The notes below the pieces were generated by a model that was not told where the DNA came from, did no database searches, and saw only the letters and a program-made list of their open reading frames with translations. From positions 1 through 64,000 of the forward strand of contig NZ_JAMBNQ010000003.1 in the NCBI RefSeq assembly GCF_023715155.1: a stretch of DNA of 64,000 bases, in the 5' to 3' direction. Positions 15,161 to 24,403 of this stretch are shown in pieces. Every line of letters starts with the position of its first letter. Within the stretch, counting starts at the first letter, position 1. Origin of the DNA: Neobacillus mesonae (lineage in GTDB: Bacteria > Bacillota > Bacilli > Bacillales > Cytobacillaceae). Position numbers and translations under genes: made by a program.

Positions 15161-15979
15161 TTATTCTGCGGCCAAAAAGGCGTCTTGGAATCCAGCTTTT
15201 TTGAGCTGATCCAGCCGATCCTCTGCATTCTCACGGTTTGCAAAGGCGCCAGCCTGGACGCGGTACCAGGTTTCTCCAGAAATCGTAGTGGTATTTACGA
15301 ATGCTTCAAAGCCTTTTGCATGTAATGCTGTCGTCAATTCATTAGCATTCTCCCTGGATTTGAATGAAGCGGCGATCACTTTAAAAAGCGTTCCTGGAGA
15401 AGGATTCGGCGGATTGGAATCCGGGTTCTGCTTTCTTTTAAGGTTAAATATTTTGGCCAAACCATTGGCATGACCTTGTGCCACCTTGTGGCGCCAGGAC
15501 GTTTCCTTCATGAGGGAAGCATCATGTGCATTGGTAATAAAACCGTTTTCCGTTAAAATGGCAGGCATGGCTGATTCTCGGAGGACATGGAAGTCAGCCT
15601 TTTTTGTCCCGCGATTTCTTAGCTCATTGACTTTTAAAACTTCTGCATGAATGATATTTTGATATTTTGCGGTTGTACTGGAGCTGGATAAGCCGCTGTA
15701 TATATAGTCTTCATATCCCTCTGCAGAACGGTCCGCAGAATTAATGTGAATCGACAAAAAATAATCAGCCCCCCAATGATTGGCTTCACTTGTCCGCTGG
15801 TTTAGGCTTTTCGTGGTATCACTCGTCCGGCTCATTTTAACCGACACATTTTTATAATCATTTTCTAGAATCGCACGTAATTTAAGTGCGATATCTAAGG
15901 TAATGTCTTTTTCATTCAGCCCGTGTCCCTGGGCACCTGGATCATTGCCGCCATGACCTGGGTCTAAATAAAGTTTCAT
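15161..15979 (-). CDS. cwlC: CwlC-like N-acetylmuramoyl-L-alanine amidase with one SPOR domain
   Basis: The 272-aa protein has an Amidase_3 domain at residues 1-175 (DPGHGGNDPGA, SIHINS, FHVLRESAMPAILTENGF) and one SPOR domain at about 198-270. Length, lack of a signal peptide and motifs match B. subtilis CwlC, a mother-cell amidase for lysis late in sporulation. AGGAGGAG precedes the ATG. It sits 149 bp upstream of its larger paralogue, in the same direction. No terminator is visible between them, so co-expression is possible. Confidence 0.9.
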   Translation of the reverse strand: MKLYLDPGHGGNDPGAQGHGLNEKDITLDIALKLRAILENDYKNVSVKMSRTSDTTKSLNQRTSEANHWGADYFLSIHINSADRSAEGYEDYIYSGLSSSSTTAKYQNIIHAEVLKVNELRNRGTKKADFHVLRESAMPAILTENGFITNAHDASLMKETSWRHKVAQGHANGLAKIFNLKRKQNPDSNPPNPSPGTLFKVIAASFKSRENANELTTALHAKGFEAFVNTTTISGETWYRVQAGAFANRENAEDRLDQLKKAGFQDAFLAAE

Positions 15980-16134
15980 TTTATCTCCTCCTATTCATAT
16001 CTTTATTTTATGAAGAAAATGCTATATTTGACCGGGTAAATGTCTCAGGGAAGCTTTAAGAGATTGATAGAAAGGAAATACCTGGATAAATTCCAAATGA
16101 TAATCTATAACAAGCGCAATTTTTACAAAAATGT

Positions 16135-16140
16135 TATAAT
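16135..16140 (+). promoter_or_regulatory. Extended -10 of galE
   Basis: TG-T-TATAAT forms an extended -10 box about 43 bp before the galE ATG. No good -35 is visible. Confidence 0.5.
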
Positions 16141-16183
16141 ACATAAGGTGATTGAAAGAATCTTATTTAAGGAGCAATGTACT

Positions 16184-17155
16184 ATGATTCTCGTTGTCGG
16201 CGGAGCTGGCTACATTGGCAGCCATCTTGTAAAAGAATTAGTGGAAACAGAAGAGGTTGTTGTGTTGGACAACCTATCGACCGGTCATCGCGCAGCTGTT
16301 GATAACCGGGCTATTTTTGTAAAAGGTGACCTCGGTAATGTAGACGACTTATTAATGGTATTTAGAAGCTATCCGATAAAAGCCGTAATGCATTTTGCAG
16401 CAAACAGCTTGGTCGGGGAGTCAGTTGTCGATCCTTTAAAATATTATGAAAATAATGTGGCCTCTACTGTTATGCTGTTAAAAGTGATGAAAAGATTTAA
16501 GGTGAAAAACTTTATTTTTTCCTCTACAGCAGCTACTTACGGGATTCCAAATGTAGATATTATTGATGAAACCACTCAAACTGCACCTATCAACCCATAT
16601 GGCCGTTCAAAATTAATGGTTGAGCAGATTTTGGCTGATTTTTCAAAAGCTTATGGATTAAAATATGTCGTGCTGCGCTACTTTAATGCAGCAGGAGCTC
16701 ATAAATCAGCGGCAATTGGAGAAAGCCATGACCCGGAAACACATTTAATTCCGATTATTCTCCAGCATCTACTAGGAACTAGGGAACAGATTTCTGTGTT
16801 TGGTTCAGACTATGAAACCGAAGACGGTACATGTATCCGCGATTATATTCATGTGACAGATCTGGCTTCCGCCCATATTCTGGCGCTTAAAGCATTGCTA
16901 AATGGGGAGAAGTCAGCGGAAACTTACAACTTAGGAAACGGACTAGGGTTTTCGGTGAAGGAAGTCATTGAGACATGTGAAAAGGTGACAGGTCTTAAGG
17001 CAAATGTGGTAATGGCCGACCGCCGCCCTGGTGACCCAGCTAGACTCGTTGCTTCATCTCAAAAAATCTTTAACGAACTCGGCTGGAAAGCAGAACGTAA
17101 CCTGGAACAAATCATTGCGGATGCCTGGAATTGGCACCAAAATCAAAAATACTAG
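16184..17155 (+). CDS. galE: UDP-glucose 4-epimerase
   Basis: The 323-aa SDR-family protein starts with the NAD-binding motif GGAGYIGSHLVKEL. It has the catalytic Ser-Tyr-Lys arrangement (SSTAATYG and PYGRSKLMVEQ) and the C-terminal RPGDPARLVASS signature. It interconverts UDP-glucose and UDP-galactose, and in this envelope-rich genome may also supply UDP-sugars for polymers. A 48-codon in-frame extension upstream is rejected because AAGGAG precedes the ATG at 16184. Confidence 0.92.
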   Translation: MILVVGGAGYIGSHLVKELVETEEVVVLDNLSTGHRAAVDNRAIFVKGDLGNVDDLLMVFRSYPIKAVMHFAANSLVGESVVDPLKYYENNVASTVMLLKVMKRFKVKNFIFSSTAATYGIPNVDIIDETTQTAPINPYGRSKLMVEQILADFSKAYGLKYVVLRYFNAAGAHKSAAIGESHDPETHLIPIILQHLLGTREQISVFGSDYETEDGTCIRDYIHVTDLASAHILALKALLNGEKSAETYNLGNGLGFSVKEVIETCEKVTGLKANVVMADRRPGDPARLVASSQKIFNELGWKAERNLEQIIADAWNWHQNQKY

Positions 17156-17190
17156 AATTGAGAAGGGAAGACCCTTCCTATATATGTACT

Positions 17191-17222
17191 AAAAAAGGCT
17201 GCAGATCATAACTGCAGCCTTT
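17191..17222. terminator. Terminator between galE and the LysM-3D gene
   Basis: AAAGGCTGCAG pairs with CTGCAGCCTTT. The A-run on the left gives a strong T-run for the minus-strand gene, and the plus-strand T-run is short. A smaller hairpin GAAGGG/CCCTTC lies just upstream at 17162. Confidence 0.85.
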
Positions 17223-17227
17223 CATTA

Positions 17228-17845
17228 TTATTTTAAGATTTTTACTTTTACTTTTTTTCTTCCCCATTGGATGGCTTTGGCTTTGGAAGGCATAAACACA
17301 TCTATTTTGTTTCCTCTCATGGCGCCGCCTGTGTCACCGGCAACGGCATACCCATATCCCTCGACATACACCTTCGTGCCCAATTTAATCACCCTTGGGT
17401 CTACCGAAATTACTTTTAAGTTTGGATTTTTCTTTAGATTTAACCCTGCAGCTGTAATTCCTGAACAGTTTTTGCAGCTTGCAGAGTAGGCAGTTGCTGT
17501 AACGGTCAATGTTTTCACGACTGTCGATGCTTTAGTTTTAGCTGCTGTTTTTGCTGGGGCAGCTGATTTTGTTTTCACAGTTGCTGCCTTTTTTACCGGT
17601 GCTGCTTTTTTATTGCTCGATTTAATTGAACTAGAAACTACTAATTTTTGTTTTGGATAAATAATAGTTGATCGAAGGTGATTCCATTTTTTTAAATTGG
17701 TCACCGAAGTTTTATAGGTTTTCGCGATTTTATAAAGGGAATCTCCCTTTTTAACGGTATATGTATGAGATGCTGCTGATGCCCCGTTTGTGCTGCCGAA
17801 TAATACGAGACCTGCTAAACCAAGTGTTACTAGGAATTTCTTCAT
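17228..17845 (-). CDS. Secreted LysM and 3D-domain cell wall protein (YocH-like)
   Basis: The 205-aa protein has a signal peptide (MKKFLVTLGLAGLVLFGSTNGASA) and one LysM domain at about 26-70 (YTVKKGDSLYKIAKTYK). A Lys/Ala/Thr-rich linker leads to a C-terminal 3D domain with the conserved aspartates in SVDPRVIKLGT and AGDTGGAMRGNKIDVF, where a lytic-transglycosylase-like fold is expected. B. subtilis YocH has two LysM domains and WalR control; here there is one. AAAGGGG precedes the ATG at 17845. A possible WalR-like half site, TGTAAT, lies about 40 bp upstream. Confidence 0.88.
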   Translation of the reverse strand: MKKFLVTLGLAGLVLFGSTNGASAASHTYTVKKGDSLYKIAKTYKTSVTNLKKWNHLRSTIIYPKQKLVVSSSIKSSNKKAAPVKKAATVKTKSAAPAKTAAKTKASTVVKTLTVTATAYSASCKNCSGITAAGLNLKKNPNLKVISVDPRVIKLGTKVYVEGYGYAVAGDTGGAMRGNKIDVFMPSKAKAIQWGRKKVKVKILK

Positions 17846-18194
17846 AATAAAACCCCTTTCATAGGATAAAGATAGCACATTCGTATTACAGATTTATTTC
17901 AGCAGTTTACTAGTTTCGTGACAAAATGGAGCGGGTTTAGGTCTATTTGCTTAATATCTGTTACGTTAAAAAAATAATCTTGCAAAAATGGTGTTTTTCC
18001 TTCCATACATGACAGATTTATAGCTATTTAATGAAGAAAAAGTCCTAAAGTATGGAATGATTTTGTCAAAAGGAAGCTGATAATATAAATTTACAAAATA
18101 TTCAAATTACCTAATAATAAAAAAGACTGTTCTCCACGTTTTTGTTTTTTACATACTGGAGTATCAGTTACATTTTTTTAGGAGGGAATGTGGA
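17846..18194. other. Divergent intergenic region, LysM-3D gene and subtilase
   Basis: 349 bp of AT-rich sequence. On the minus strand TGTAATACGAATGTGCT (complement of 17874-17890) has one good WalR half site and one partial one. No ORF, repeat or strong hairpin is visible. Confidence 0.4.
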
Positions 18195-19643
18195 TTGAAG
18201 AGACTTTCTACAGTGATTGTAAGTATCATTCTATTACTCTCTTTTCTTCCAGCAGTTTCTGCTGCGGGAGCGAAGGGAACAGCAGGGGCTGAAATGGGAT
18301 ATTATTCAGTGTTATTTAAACAAAATAGTATTCCTGAGGGCTTTCAAAAACAGGTGCAAAGCTTGGGGGGAGAAGTTGTTTACCAGGTTCCTGAAATTGG
18401 ATTTGTCCAGGTTAAAGCCCCCTCTGAAGCTTTTTCAAACTTGAGAGGTTTAGCGGGTGTCAGTGCAGCCAATCCATCCATTGCGTGGAAGCTGCCGAAA
18501 ACTCATGAAATTAAGGCGGCAGTGCCATCAAGCGTTGATACAGGCAAGGCTGCTTTATGGGGACTTCAGTGGGATATTCAGCAGATTACAAATAATGGGG
18601 AGAGCTATAAGCTGGGAACGGGCTCCCATCATGTTGTTGTCGGCATTGTTGATACGGGAATCGACCGTGACCACCCCGATTTGGTAAAAAATTTGCTGCC
18701 GGGCTCGAAAAACTTTGTTCCAGCAGGCGGCTTTCAAGGGGAAGAACCGGCTGAAACTGGTGATCCAGCCGCTTTCGATGATAAGCATAACCATGGAAGT
18801 CATGTGGCAGGTTCCATTGCCGGGAATGGTGCCATGCTTGGGACAGCACCGGATATCGGAATTCGTGCTTACCGGGTATTTGGAACTAGTTCAGCTGAAA
18901 CTGCCTGGATTGTAAAGGCAATGATTGCAGCAGCAAATGATGGAGTAGATGTCATCTCTATGAGCTTGGGCGGCTTTGATGTCATTGGTCAGGCTTTTTA
19001 TGTTGACCCTGAAACAGGTAAAAAAACAAATCTAGGCAATGATGTTGCAGACTTCCAAGCCTACAAACGAGCTGTCAATTATGTAACAAATAAAGGTTCG
19101 CTTGTAGTGGTAGCTGCCGGTAACGAAGGACTGAATGCGACAAACAAAAAAGAAGTCATGGAATACCTCAATGCCGAGTACGCTGGTAATGGCTTATCCT
19201 TTGTGGGTGCTGGATTTGAAGTGCCGGGGAGTATTCCAGGGGTTGTGACGGTTTCAGCGACAGGTGTGAATGATGTTCTTGCTAACTATTCAAATTATGG
19301 TCCTGGGTTTATTGATATGGCCGCGGTTGGCGGTGATGCAAGGGTATATGATCAGGCCGAGGCAGAAGGCTGGTTTGATGAGTATATAGCCAAACGTTTA
19401 TATGAAAAGGAATTTAACTTGAGTGCTAATAGTACTGGAGGGTGGTCCTGGATGATTGGTACATCCATGGCTGCGCCGAAAGTATCAGCAGTTGCCGCTT
19501 TATTAATAGATAAGTATGGAAAAATGTCTCCTGCAAAGCTCGAGGATCTCCTTTATAAAACCGCAGTTGATCCTGTGAGTGGGACAGACAAGAAATATTT
19601 TGGCGCAGGCCATTTGAATGCATATAATGCATTAAATCGCTAA
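18195..19643 (+). CDS. Secreted S8 (subtilisin-like) serine protease
   Basis: The 482-aa protein has a signal peptide (residues 1-23) and an inhibitor-like propeptide to about residue 110. The S8 catalytic domain follows: Asp in VGIVDTGIDRDHPDL near 155, His in NHGSHVAGSIAG near 203, the oxyanion Asn in VVVAAGNEG near 315, and Ser in IGTSMAAPKVSAVAAL near 427. The start is TTG with GGAGGG 8 nt upstream. It is monocistronic, and probably an extracellular degradative protease. Confidence 0.92.
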   Translation: MKRLSTVIVSIILLLSFLPAVSAAGAKGTAGAEMGYYSVLFKQNSIPEGFQKQVQSLGGEVVYQVPEIGFVQVKAPSEAFSNLRGLAGVSAANPSIAWKLPKTHEIKAAVPSSVDTGKAALWGLQWDIQQITNNGESYKLGTGSHHVVVGIVDTGIDRDHPDLVKNLLPGSKNFVPAGGFQGEEPAETGDPAAFDDKHNHGSHVAGSIAGNGAMLGTAPDIGIRAYRVFGTSSAETAWIVKAMIAAANDGVDVISMSLGGFDVIGQAFYVDPETGKKTNLGNDVADFQAYKRAVNYVTNKGSLVVVAAGNEGLNATNKKEVMEYLNAEYAGNGLSFVGAGFEVPGSIPGVVTVSATGVNDVLANYSNYGPGFIDMAAVGGDARVYDQAEAEGWFDEYIAKRLYEKEFNLSANSTGGWSWMIGTSMAAPKVSAVAALLIDKYGKMSPAKLEDLLYKTAVDPVSGTDKKYFGAGHLNAYNALNR

Positions 19644-19645
19644 TC

Positions 19646-19692
19646 AAAAAAGCTTGGTCCGTACAGGTAAGAACAGGTGCGGGCTTTTTTTT
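19646..19692 (+). terminator. Probable terminator after the subtilase gene
   Basis: An imperfect hairpin (AAAAAAGC ... GGGCTTTTTTTT) with an eight-T run follows 3 bp after the stop. Confidence 0.6.
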
Positions 19693-19782
19693 ATGGCCTT
19701 TTTGCATGAAGCTTTTCCTTCTATTTGGACATGGACATTCATATTCATGGAAAAAAGACCTTTTGAAAAAGGGGAATTGACT

Positions 19783-20241
19783 ATGGCTAAAAAAACAGGT
19801 CTAATTAAAGTAATGATAGCCGTGTTAATGCTGGCAGTTATTTTTTTATTATGGAAATGGTTTTTTTCTTCTTCCGGGGGACAAGCGGAGGAAGCGGTCA
19901 ATCAATTTTATCTTTATGAACAAGAAGGGGATTTTTCAAAGTCCTGGGAGCTTTTCCATCCAGCCATGAAGAAGAAGTTCAACAAAGGCAATTATATACA
20001 GGACCGGGCACATGTTTTTATGAATCATTTTGGTGTGGAAACTTTTACATATTCGCTTGGTGAACCGGAAAAATTAGACAGCTGGAAAATGTCCAAGACT
20101 GGACCGGACTTGAAAAATGTTTATAAAGTTCCTGTAACGCAAATTTATAAAGGAAAATACGGCCATTTTGATTTGCAGCAGGATGTGTTTGCAGTAGAAG
20201 AAAAGGGAGAATGGAAGATTCTATGGGATTATAAACCGTGA
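19783..20241 (+). CDS. Hypothetical single-pass membrane protein (152 aa)
   Basis: It has a short basic N-terminus, one transmembrane segment at residues 7-27 (VMIAVLMLAVIFLLWKWFF) and an extracytoplasmic domain of about 120 residues rich in aromatic and charged residues. The size and pattern (EEAVNQFYLYEQEGDFSKSW) are reminiscent of NTF2-like/DUF4878-type extracellular domains, but I do not assign a family. GGGGAATTG precedes the ATG at 19783; a longer in-frame extension lacks a binding site. Confidence 0.7.
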   Translation: MAKKTGLIKVMIAVLMLAVIFLLWKWFFSSSGGQAEEAVNQFYLYEQEGDFSKSWELFHPAMKKKFNKGNYIQDRAHVFMNHFGVETFTYSLGEPEKLDSWKMSKTGPDLKNVYKVPVTQIYKGKYGHFDLQQDVFAVEEKGEWKILWDYKP

Positions 20242-20292
20242 TCTTATAGGTTTTTAATCTAAAGACAGACAACATGATTTTGGAGGTTCCGA

Positions 20293-20745
20293 ATGGGGTA
20301 TATTGAAGACTTGCGGAAAATGGTTGGTACAAGGCCGCTGATTTTAGTTGGTGCCGTGGTTGGCGTAATGGATGAGAAAGACCGAATTCTTTTGCAAAAA
20401 AGACCAAATGGCGATTGGAGTCTGCCCGGCGGTTTGCTGGAATTGGGAGAATCTGCTGAAGAGGCGGGAAGAAGAGAGGTTTTTGAGGAAACTGGGATTG
20501 AAATTGGTGCGCTTGAATTGGTAGGCGTTTTTTCGGGCAAGCAGTATTTTGTTAAGCTTGAAAACGGGGATGAATTTTATCCGGTGACGATTGCCTACCG
20601 TTCAACAGACATTAAAAATAGGACAATTAAAATTGACGGTGTTGAAACACTGGATGCCCAATTTTTTGAAGTCACTGATTTACCTCTCAGAACAACCGCA
20701 TTAGTTCGGACAATGATACAACGTTATACAAAATATGTAGAATAA
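20293..20745 (+). CDS. NUDIX hydrolase
   Basis: The 150-aa protein has a complete NUDIX box near residues 43-65: GGLLELGESAEEAGRREVFEE, read in two parts as GGLLELGES and REVFEETGIEIG. It hydrolyses nucleoside-diphosphate-linked substrates; the substrate cannot be told from sequence. TGGAGG lies 6 nt upstream of the ATG. It is 51 bp downstream of the membrane protein gene and may be co-transcribed with it. Confidence 0.9.
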   Translation: MGYIEDLRKMVGTRPLILVGAVVGVMDEKDRILLQKRPNGDWSLPGGLLELGESAEEAGRREVFEETGIEIGALELVGVFSGKQYFVKLENGDEFYPVTIAYRSTDIKNRTIKIDGVETLDAQFFEVTDLPLRTTALVRTMIQRYTKYVE

Positions 20746-20773
20746 GGTAGAGGACAAACACGGAAAATGATAC

Positions 20774-20804
20774 AAAAAAGGCTGACTCAAGAGTCAGCCT
20801 TTTT
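20774..20804. terminator. Bidirectional terminator, NUDIX gene and opuAC
   Basis: AAAAAGGCTGACTC pairs with GAGTCAGCCTTTTT, a perfect stem between convergent genes. Confidence 0.95.
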
Positions 20805-20844
20805 GCACGATCCCGAATTGACGGGCGTAAATTGAAGTTTCACT

Positions 20845-21759
20845 TTATTTCTTTAAATCTTCAATAGAATCAATATCCATGTAAGATGGAACGACTAAAC
20901 CAAGTTTGGTGCCTTTTAGGTTTTCGCCGAGGTCTTCGAATTTGCCTTCATATTTTTTGTAATAATCTTCATGAGTGGAAGGGAGCCAAGCAGCGACAAT
21001 CCCGTCTAAGCTTCCGTCAGCAACCCCGGTCCACATTGGCCCGGCTTCAACTTGACGTAATGTAACCTTATAGCCAAGGTCTTCTAAAACTTTGCCAATA
21101 ACATTTGTGCTGGCAATTTCGCTGTCCCATGCCACATAGCCAAGAGTGAGTTTGTCGCCGGATACTTTGCTTACACCGTCTGTCCATTCCGCGACCTTAT
21201 CAGCATTATCTTTTACCCACTTTGCAGCTGCATCCTCTGGGCTCTCGCCGGCTTGAATATCGCTCATCACTTTGGCCATGTCTTCTGGCGTCCAGTGGAA
21301 ATTATCTAATACTTTATAGGCTTCCGGAGAATCCTTTTTCAATCCTTTTCGTACAACCGTATTGATTGTTTCGTCTGGTCCAAATACGCTCTTTGGATCA
21401 TCTAAGTATTTTAAATCGAATTTTGCGAACATCCAGTGAGGTGTCCAGCCAGTTACAATGATTGGCTCCTGTTTGTCATAGGCTTTTTTCAATGCTGCAG
21501 TCATTGCGGCACTTGACCCTTCCACAAGCTGCCAATCATCCAATTTATATTCATCAAGAGCCTTGGCGGTGGCCTTCATTAAACCTGCACCAGGGTCAAT
21601 TCCGATAATTTTATAATCAACACTTTCACCAACTGTTGAAGCACTGGAACCAGCATCTTTTTTATTGCTGTCCGCCTTATCTGACCCACAAGCAGCGAGT
21701 CCAACTGTTAAAAGTGCAGCAAGTAATGGCAGCATCCATTTTTTCTTTAATTTCATCAT
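20845..21759 (-). CDS. opuAC: Glycine betaine ABC transporter substrate-binding lipoprotein
   Basis: The 304-aa protein has a lipoprotein signal with the lipobox LAAC near residue 24 and an OpuAC/ProX-type domain (IGIDPGAGLMKAT; WTPHWMFAKFDLKYL, containing Trp residues typical of the betaine aromatic cage). It captures glycine betaine or related compatible solutes at the outer membrane face and hands them to OpuAB. It is third in opuAA-AB-AC. The start shares its edge with the opuAB stop, giving translational coupling. Confidence 0.93.
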   Translation of the reverse strand: MMKLKKKWMLPLLAALLTVGLAACGSDKADSNKKDAGSSASTVGESVDYKIIGIDPGAGLMKATAKALDEYKLDDWQLVEGSSAAMTAALKKAYDKQEPIIVTGWTPHWMFAKFDLKYLDDPKSVFGPDETINTVVRKGLKKDSPEAYKVLDNFHWTPEDMAKVMSDIQAGESPEDAAAKWVKDNADKVAEWTDGVSKVSGDKLTLGYVAWDSEIASTNVIGKVLEDLGYKVTLRQVEAGPMWTGVADGSLDGIVAAWLPSTHEDYYKKYEGKFEDLGENLKGTKLGLVVPSYMDIDSIEDLKK

Positions 21760-22610
21760 TAAGCAGTACCTCCATGTTTTTTATTTTTTCCAATGTTTTG
21801 GGTAATCCGGTCGAGGATAATGGCAATTACAACAATCGCAAGACCCGCTTCGAACCCTTTCCCAATTTGAATTTGCGTTACAGCCCGGTAAACATCTGCT
21901 CCAAGCCCTGGAGCCCCTACCATTGAGGCGATAACAACCATCGACAGTGCCAGCATGATGCTTTGGTTGATTCCTGCCATGATGGTTGGCATGGCTAGAG
22001 GTAGCTGTACCTTAATTAACCTTTGGCTGGTGGTTGAACCGAAAGCATCAGTTGCTTCAATAATATCGTCCGGAACCTGCTGGATTCCGAGAATGGTTAA
22101 GCGGATGGTCGGCGGCATGGCAAAAATGACGGATGCCACAACACCTGGAACAACCCCAATACTAAAGAAGAAAATCGCTGGAATTAAATAAACAAAAGCC
22201 GGCATCGTCTGCATAAAGTCCAAAATTGGTGTAACAACTTGTTTCACTGAATGTTTTTGTGATGCCCAAATTCCTAATGGGATTCCTAAAAGAATGGAAA
22301 TGATAACGGCTGCTAACACCAATGCCAATGTTTGCAGCATAGGTTCCCAGTAGCCCAGGTTAGCGATGAGAAATAAACCGATGAGGGTAAAAAGAGCAAT
22401 CGTTTTATTTGCAGCTTTCCATGCAATTAAGGTTAAGAGAATCATAAATACGTAGGATGGGATAAAGCTAAAACCAGCAACCATTCCATCCACAACAGCT
22501 TCTAATACAGTAGTAATCCCGCTGAATGCAGCATCCAGATTTGTTGTCAGCCATGTAACAAAGGCATCAACCCAATCGGCTATCGGCAGCTTTGGAAGCC
22601 AATTTTCCAT
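21759..22610 (-). CDS. opuAB: Glycine betaine ABC transporter permease
   Basis: The 283-aa permease has about seven membrane segments and the binding-protein-dependent transport (EAA-like) loop around DIIEATDAFGSTTSQRLIKVQLPLA. It forms the membrane channel of the OpuA betaine importer. The stop overlaps opuAC and the start is 1 bp from the opuAA stop, as expected for one operon. Confidence 0.93.
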   Translation of the reverse strand: MENWLPKLPIADWVDAFVTWLTTNLDAAFSGITTVLEAVVDGMVAGFSFIPSYVFMILLTLIAWKAANKTIALFTLIGLFLIANLGYWEPMLQTLALVLAAVIISILLGIPLGIWASQKHSVKQVVTPILDFMQTMPAFVYLIPAIFFFSIGVVPGVVASVIFAMPPTIRLTILGIQQVPDDIIEATDAFGSTTSQRLIKVQLPLAMPTIMAGINQSIMLALSMVVIASMVGAPGLGADVYRAVTQIQIGKGFEAGLAIVVIAIILDRITQNIGKNKKHGGTA

Positions 22611-22611
22611 A

Positions 22612-24003
22612 TTAGTTCACCTCTCTATCATAGTTCGGCGTCTCATCCGCCGGGCTGGAAAAACTTGATTTATTGGTGTTATCCTGCCCGCGGCCTTCTG
22701 ACTGGCTTGAAAAATCATCATTACCAGTCAGCATTGGCTGATTAGAGCTGTTTGGTAAACCACTCTGTTCGAGTTTTTCCAGATTGCCTGCAGCAGCCTC
22801 TATTTTTGCAGCTGACATCGTATTTAAGTCAAAATTATTTCCGGCAAGTGCTCCAATTACAGCCCCTCTGACTAAAATCCCCAGCAATCGATTATTTTCA
22901 TCCACGACTGAGACCGGAATGGAGGCAGTGGAAACTTTTTCGAATAAATCGGTCAATATGGTATCTGGAGAAACCGTCTGAAGATCCTCTTGTAAAATAC
23001 TTGTCAGGCTTTCACCGCGTTCAAGCGCCTTCTTGGCATCTGCAGCCGTTATAGCTCCAAGCAATGTTTTCTTTTTATCCACGACATAAATACTCGAGAT
23101 TCCTAGTTCTTTCATATTTTTTAAAGCAACCCTTGGGCCTTTTTCAATAGAAACAGACTCTGCCCGTTTCATGACATGACCTGCAGTTAAGACTTTGGAA
23201 AGGTCAACGTCTTCTACGAATCTCTCAACATAGTCGTTTGATGGGTTCATGAGGATTTCCTCTGCTGTACCTATTTGAACAATAGATCCATCCTTCATGA
23301 GGGCGATACGGTCCCCAATTCTTAATGCCTCGTCTAAATCATGAGTGATAAAGACAATCGTTTTTTTCATTTTTGCCTGAAGTTCAAGCAGTTCATCCTG
23401 CATGTCCTTGCGAATCAATGGATCGAGTGCGCTGAATGCTTCGTCCATCAGCAGGATATCCGCATCATTTGCCAGTGCTCTTGCCAGTCCGACCCGCTGC
23501 TGCATACCGCCGCTCAAGCTTTGGGGGTACTGATTTTCATAGCCTTCAAGTCCAACAAGCTTCAAGGCATCCATTGCTTTCATTGAACGGGTTTCTTTTG
23601 GAACACCTTGAATTTCTAACCCGTATTCTGTATTTTCAAGCACGGTACGGTGGGGGAGAAGGGCGAACTTTTGGAAGACCATACTGATTTTTTTGCGGCG
23701 GACGTTCTTTAGCTGTACCTTGTTCATTTTAACGATGTCCTGGCCGTCGATGAATACTTCACCAACAGTAGGGTCAATCAGCCGGTTCAGCATCCGGACC
23801 AATGTAGACTTACCGCTCCCGGATAACCCCATGATGACAAAAATCTCACCGGCTTCTACTGAAAAATTAGCCTGATTCACTCCAACCGTAGCTCCGGTCT
23901 TCTTCAAAATGTTTTGCTTTGATTCGCCTTCACGCAAAAGCTGAATCGCCTTTCTAGACTTTCCAAACACTTTGGTGACATTCCGGACCTCGATTTTCTT
24001 CAT
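22612..24003 (-). CDS. opuAA: Glycine betaine ABC transporter ATPase with CBS domains
   Basis: A 463-aa protein. The ABC domain has Walker A GLSGSGKSTLVRM near residue 58, signature LSGGMQQRVGLARA near 163 and Walker B LLMDEAFSALDP near 184. Two CBS domains follow at about 270-395; in this family they sense ionic strength. A C-terminal tail of some 50 residues, rich in Ser, Asn, Gln and Asp, goes beyond the usual OpuAA length of about 418. It drives betaine uptake under osmotic stress. Confidence 0.93.
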   Translation of the reverse strand: MKKIEVRNVTKVFGKSRKAIQLLREGESKQNILKKTGATVGVNQANFSVEAGEIFVIMGLSGSGKSTLVRMLNRLIDPTVGEVFIDGQDIVKMNKVQLKNVRRKKISMVFQKFALLPHRTVLENTEYGLEIQGVPKETRSMKAMDALKLVGLEGYENQYPQSLSGGMQQRVGLARALANDADILLMDEAFSALDPLIRKDMQDELLELQAKMKKTIVFITHDLDEALRIGDRIALMKDGSIVQIGTAEEILMNPSNDYVERFVEDVDLSKVLTAGHVMKRAESVSIEKGPRVALKNMKELGISSIYVVDKKKTLLGAITAADAKKALERGESLTSILQEDLQTVSPDTILTDLFEKVSTASIPVSVVDENNRLLGILVRGAVIGALAGNNFDLNTMSAAKIEAAAGNLEKLEQSGLPNSSNQPMLTGNDDFSSQSEGRGQDNTNKSSFSSPADETPNYDREVN

Positions 24004-24403
24004 AAACTCACCTTCCTTTACAAAAGCGGTTCAATTTGAGTACCACTTTTATACACCTATTTTTATGACGCCTTTCACCTGGCAGTGAAAATTTTCGCCT
24101 GCAGCAAATATAAATATTAGAAAAATGTGTGCATTAGGCGGACAAATGGCGAAAAATGTCCTTTTTGTGATATCTGAAACCAAACAAACTATGACTTTAC
24201 TATTGTAGGATTTTATAGGTTGTATTGGCAATGTTTGTAATCGGCAATATTCGTTTATAAAGTACGTACAGAAAAAACTGTACGAAGTAAATTTGTATTA
24301 TTCTTATAATTCCTCCAAATAACTCCCGTTTCCTCCATTTTTGAATCCTTTACTTTTAAAAGAAACATGTTAGTCTATAAAAAGGATATGAAAAGGAATG
24401 GGT
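24004..24403. promoter_or_regulatory. Divergent opuA / GbsR-type regulator region with inverted repeat
   Basis: This 400-bp intergenic region holds the inverted repeat CGTACAG-6-CTGTACG at 24265-24284, about 260 bp upstream of opuAA and 120 bp upstream of the regulator gene. It is a good candidate operator for the adjacent regulator. The rest is AT-rich with no ORF. Confidence 0.55.
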
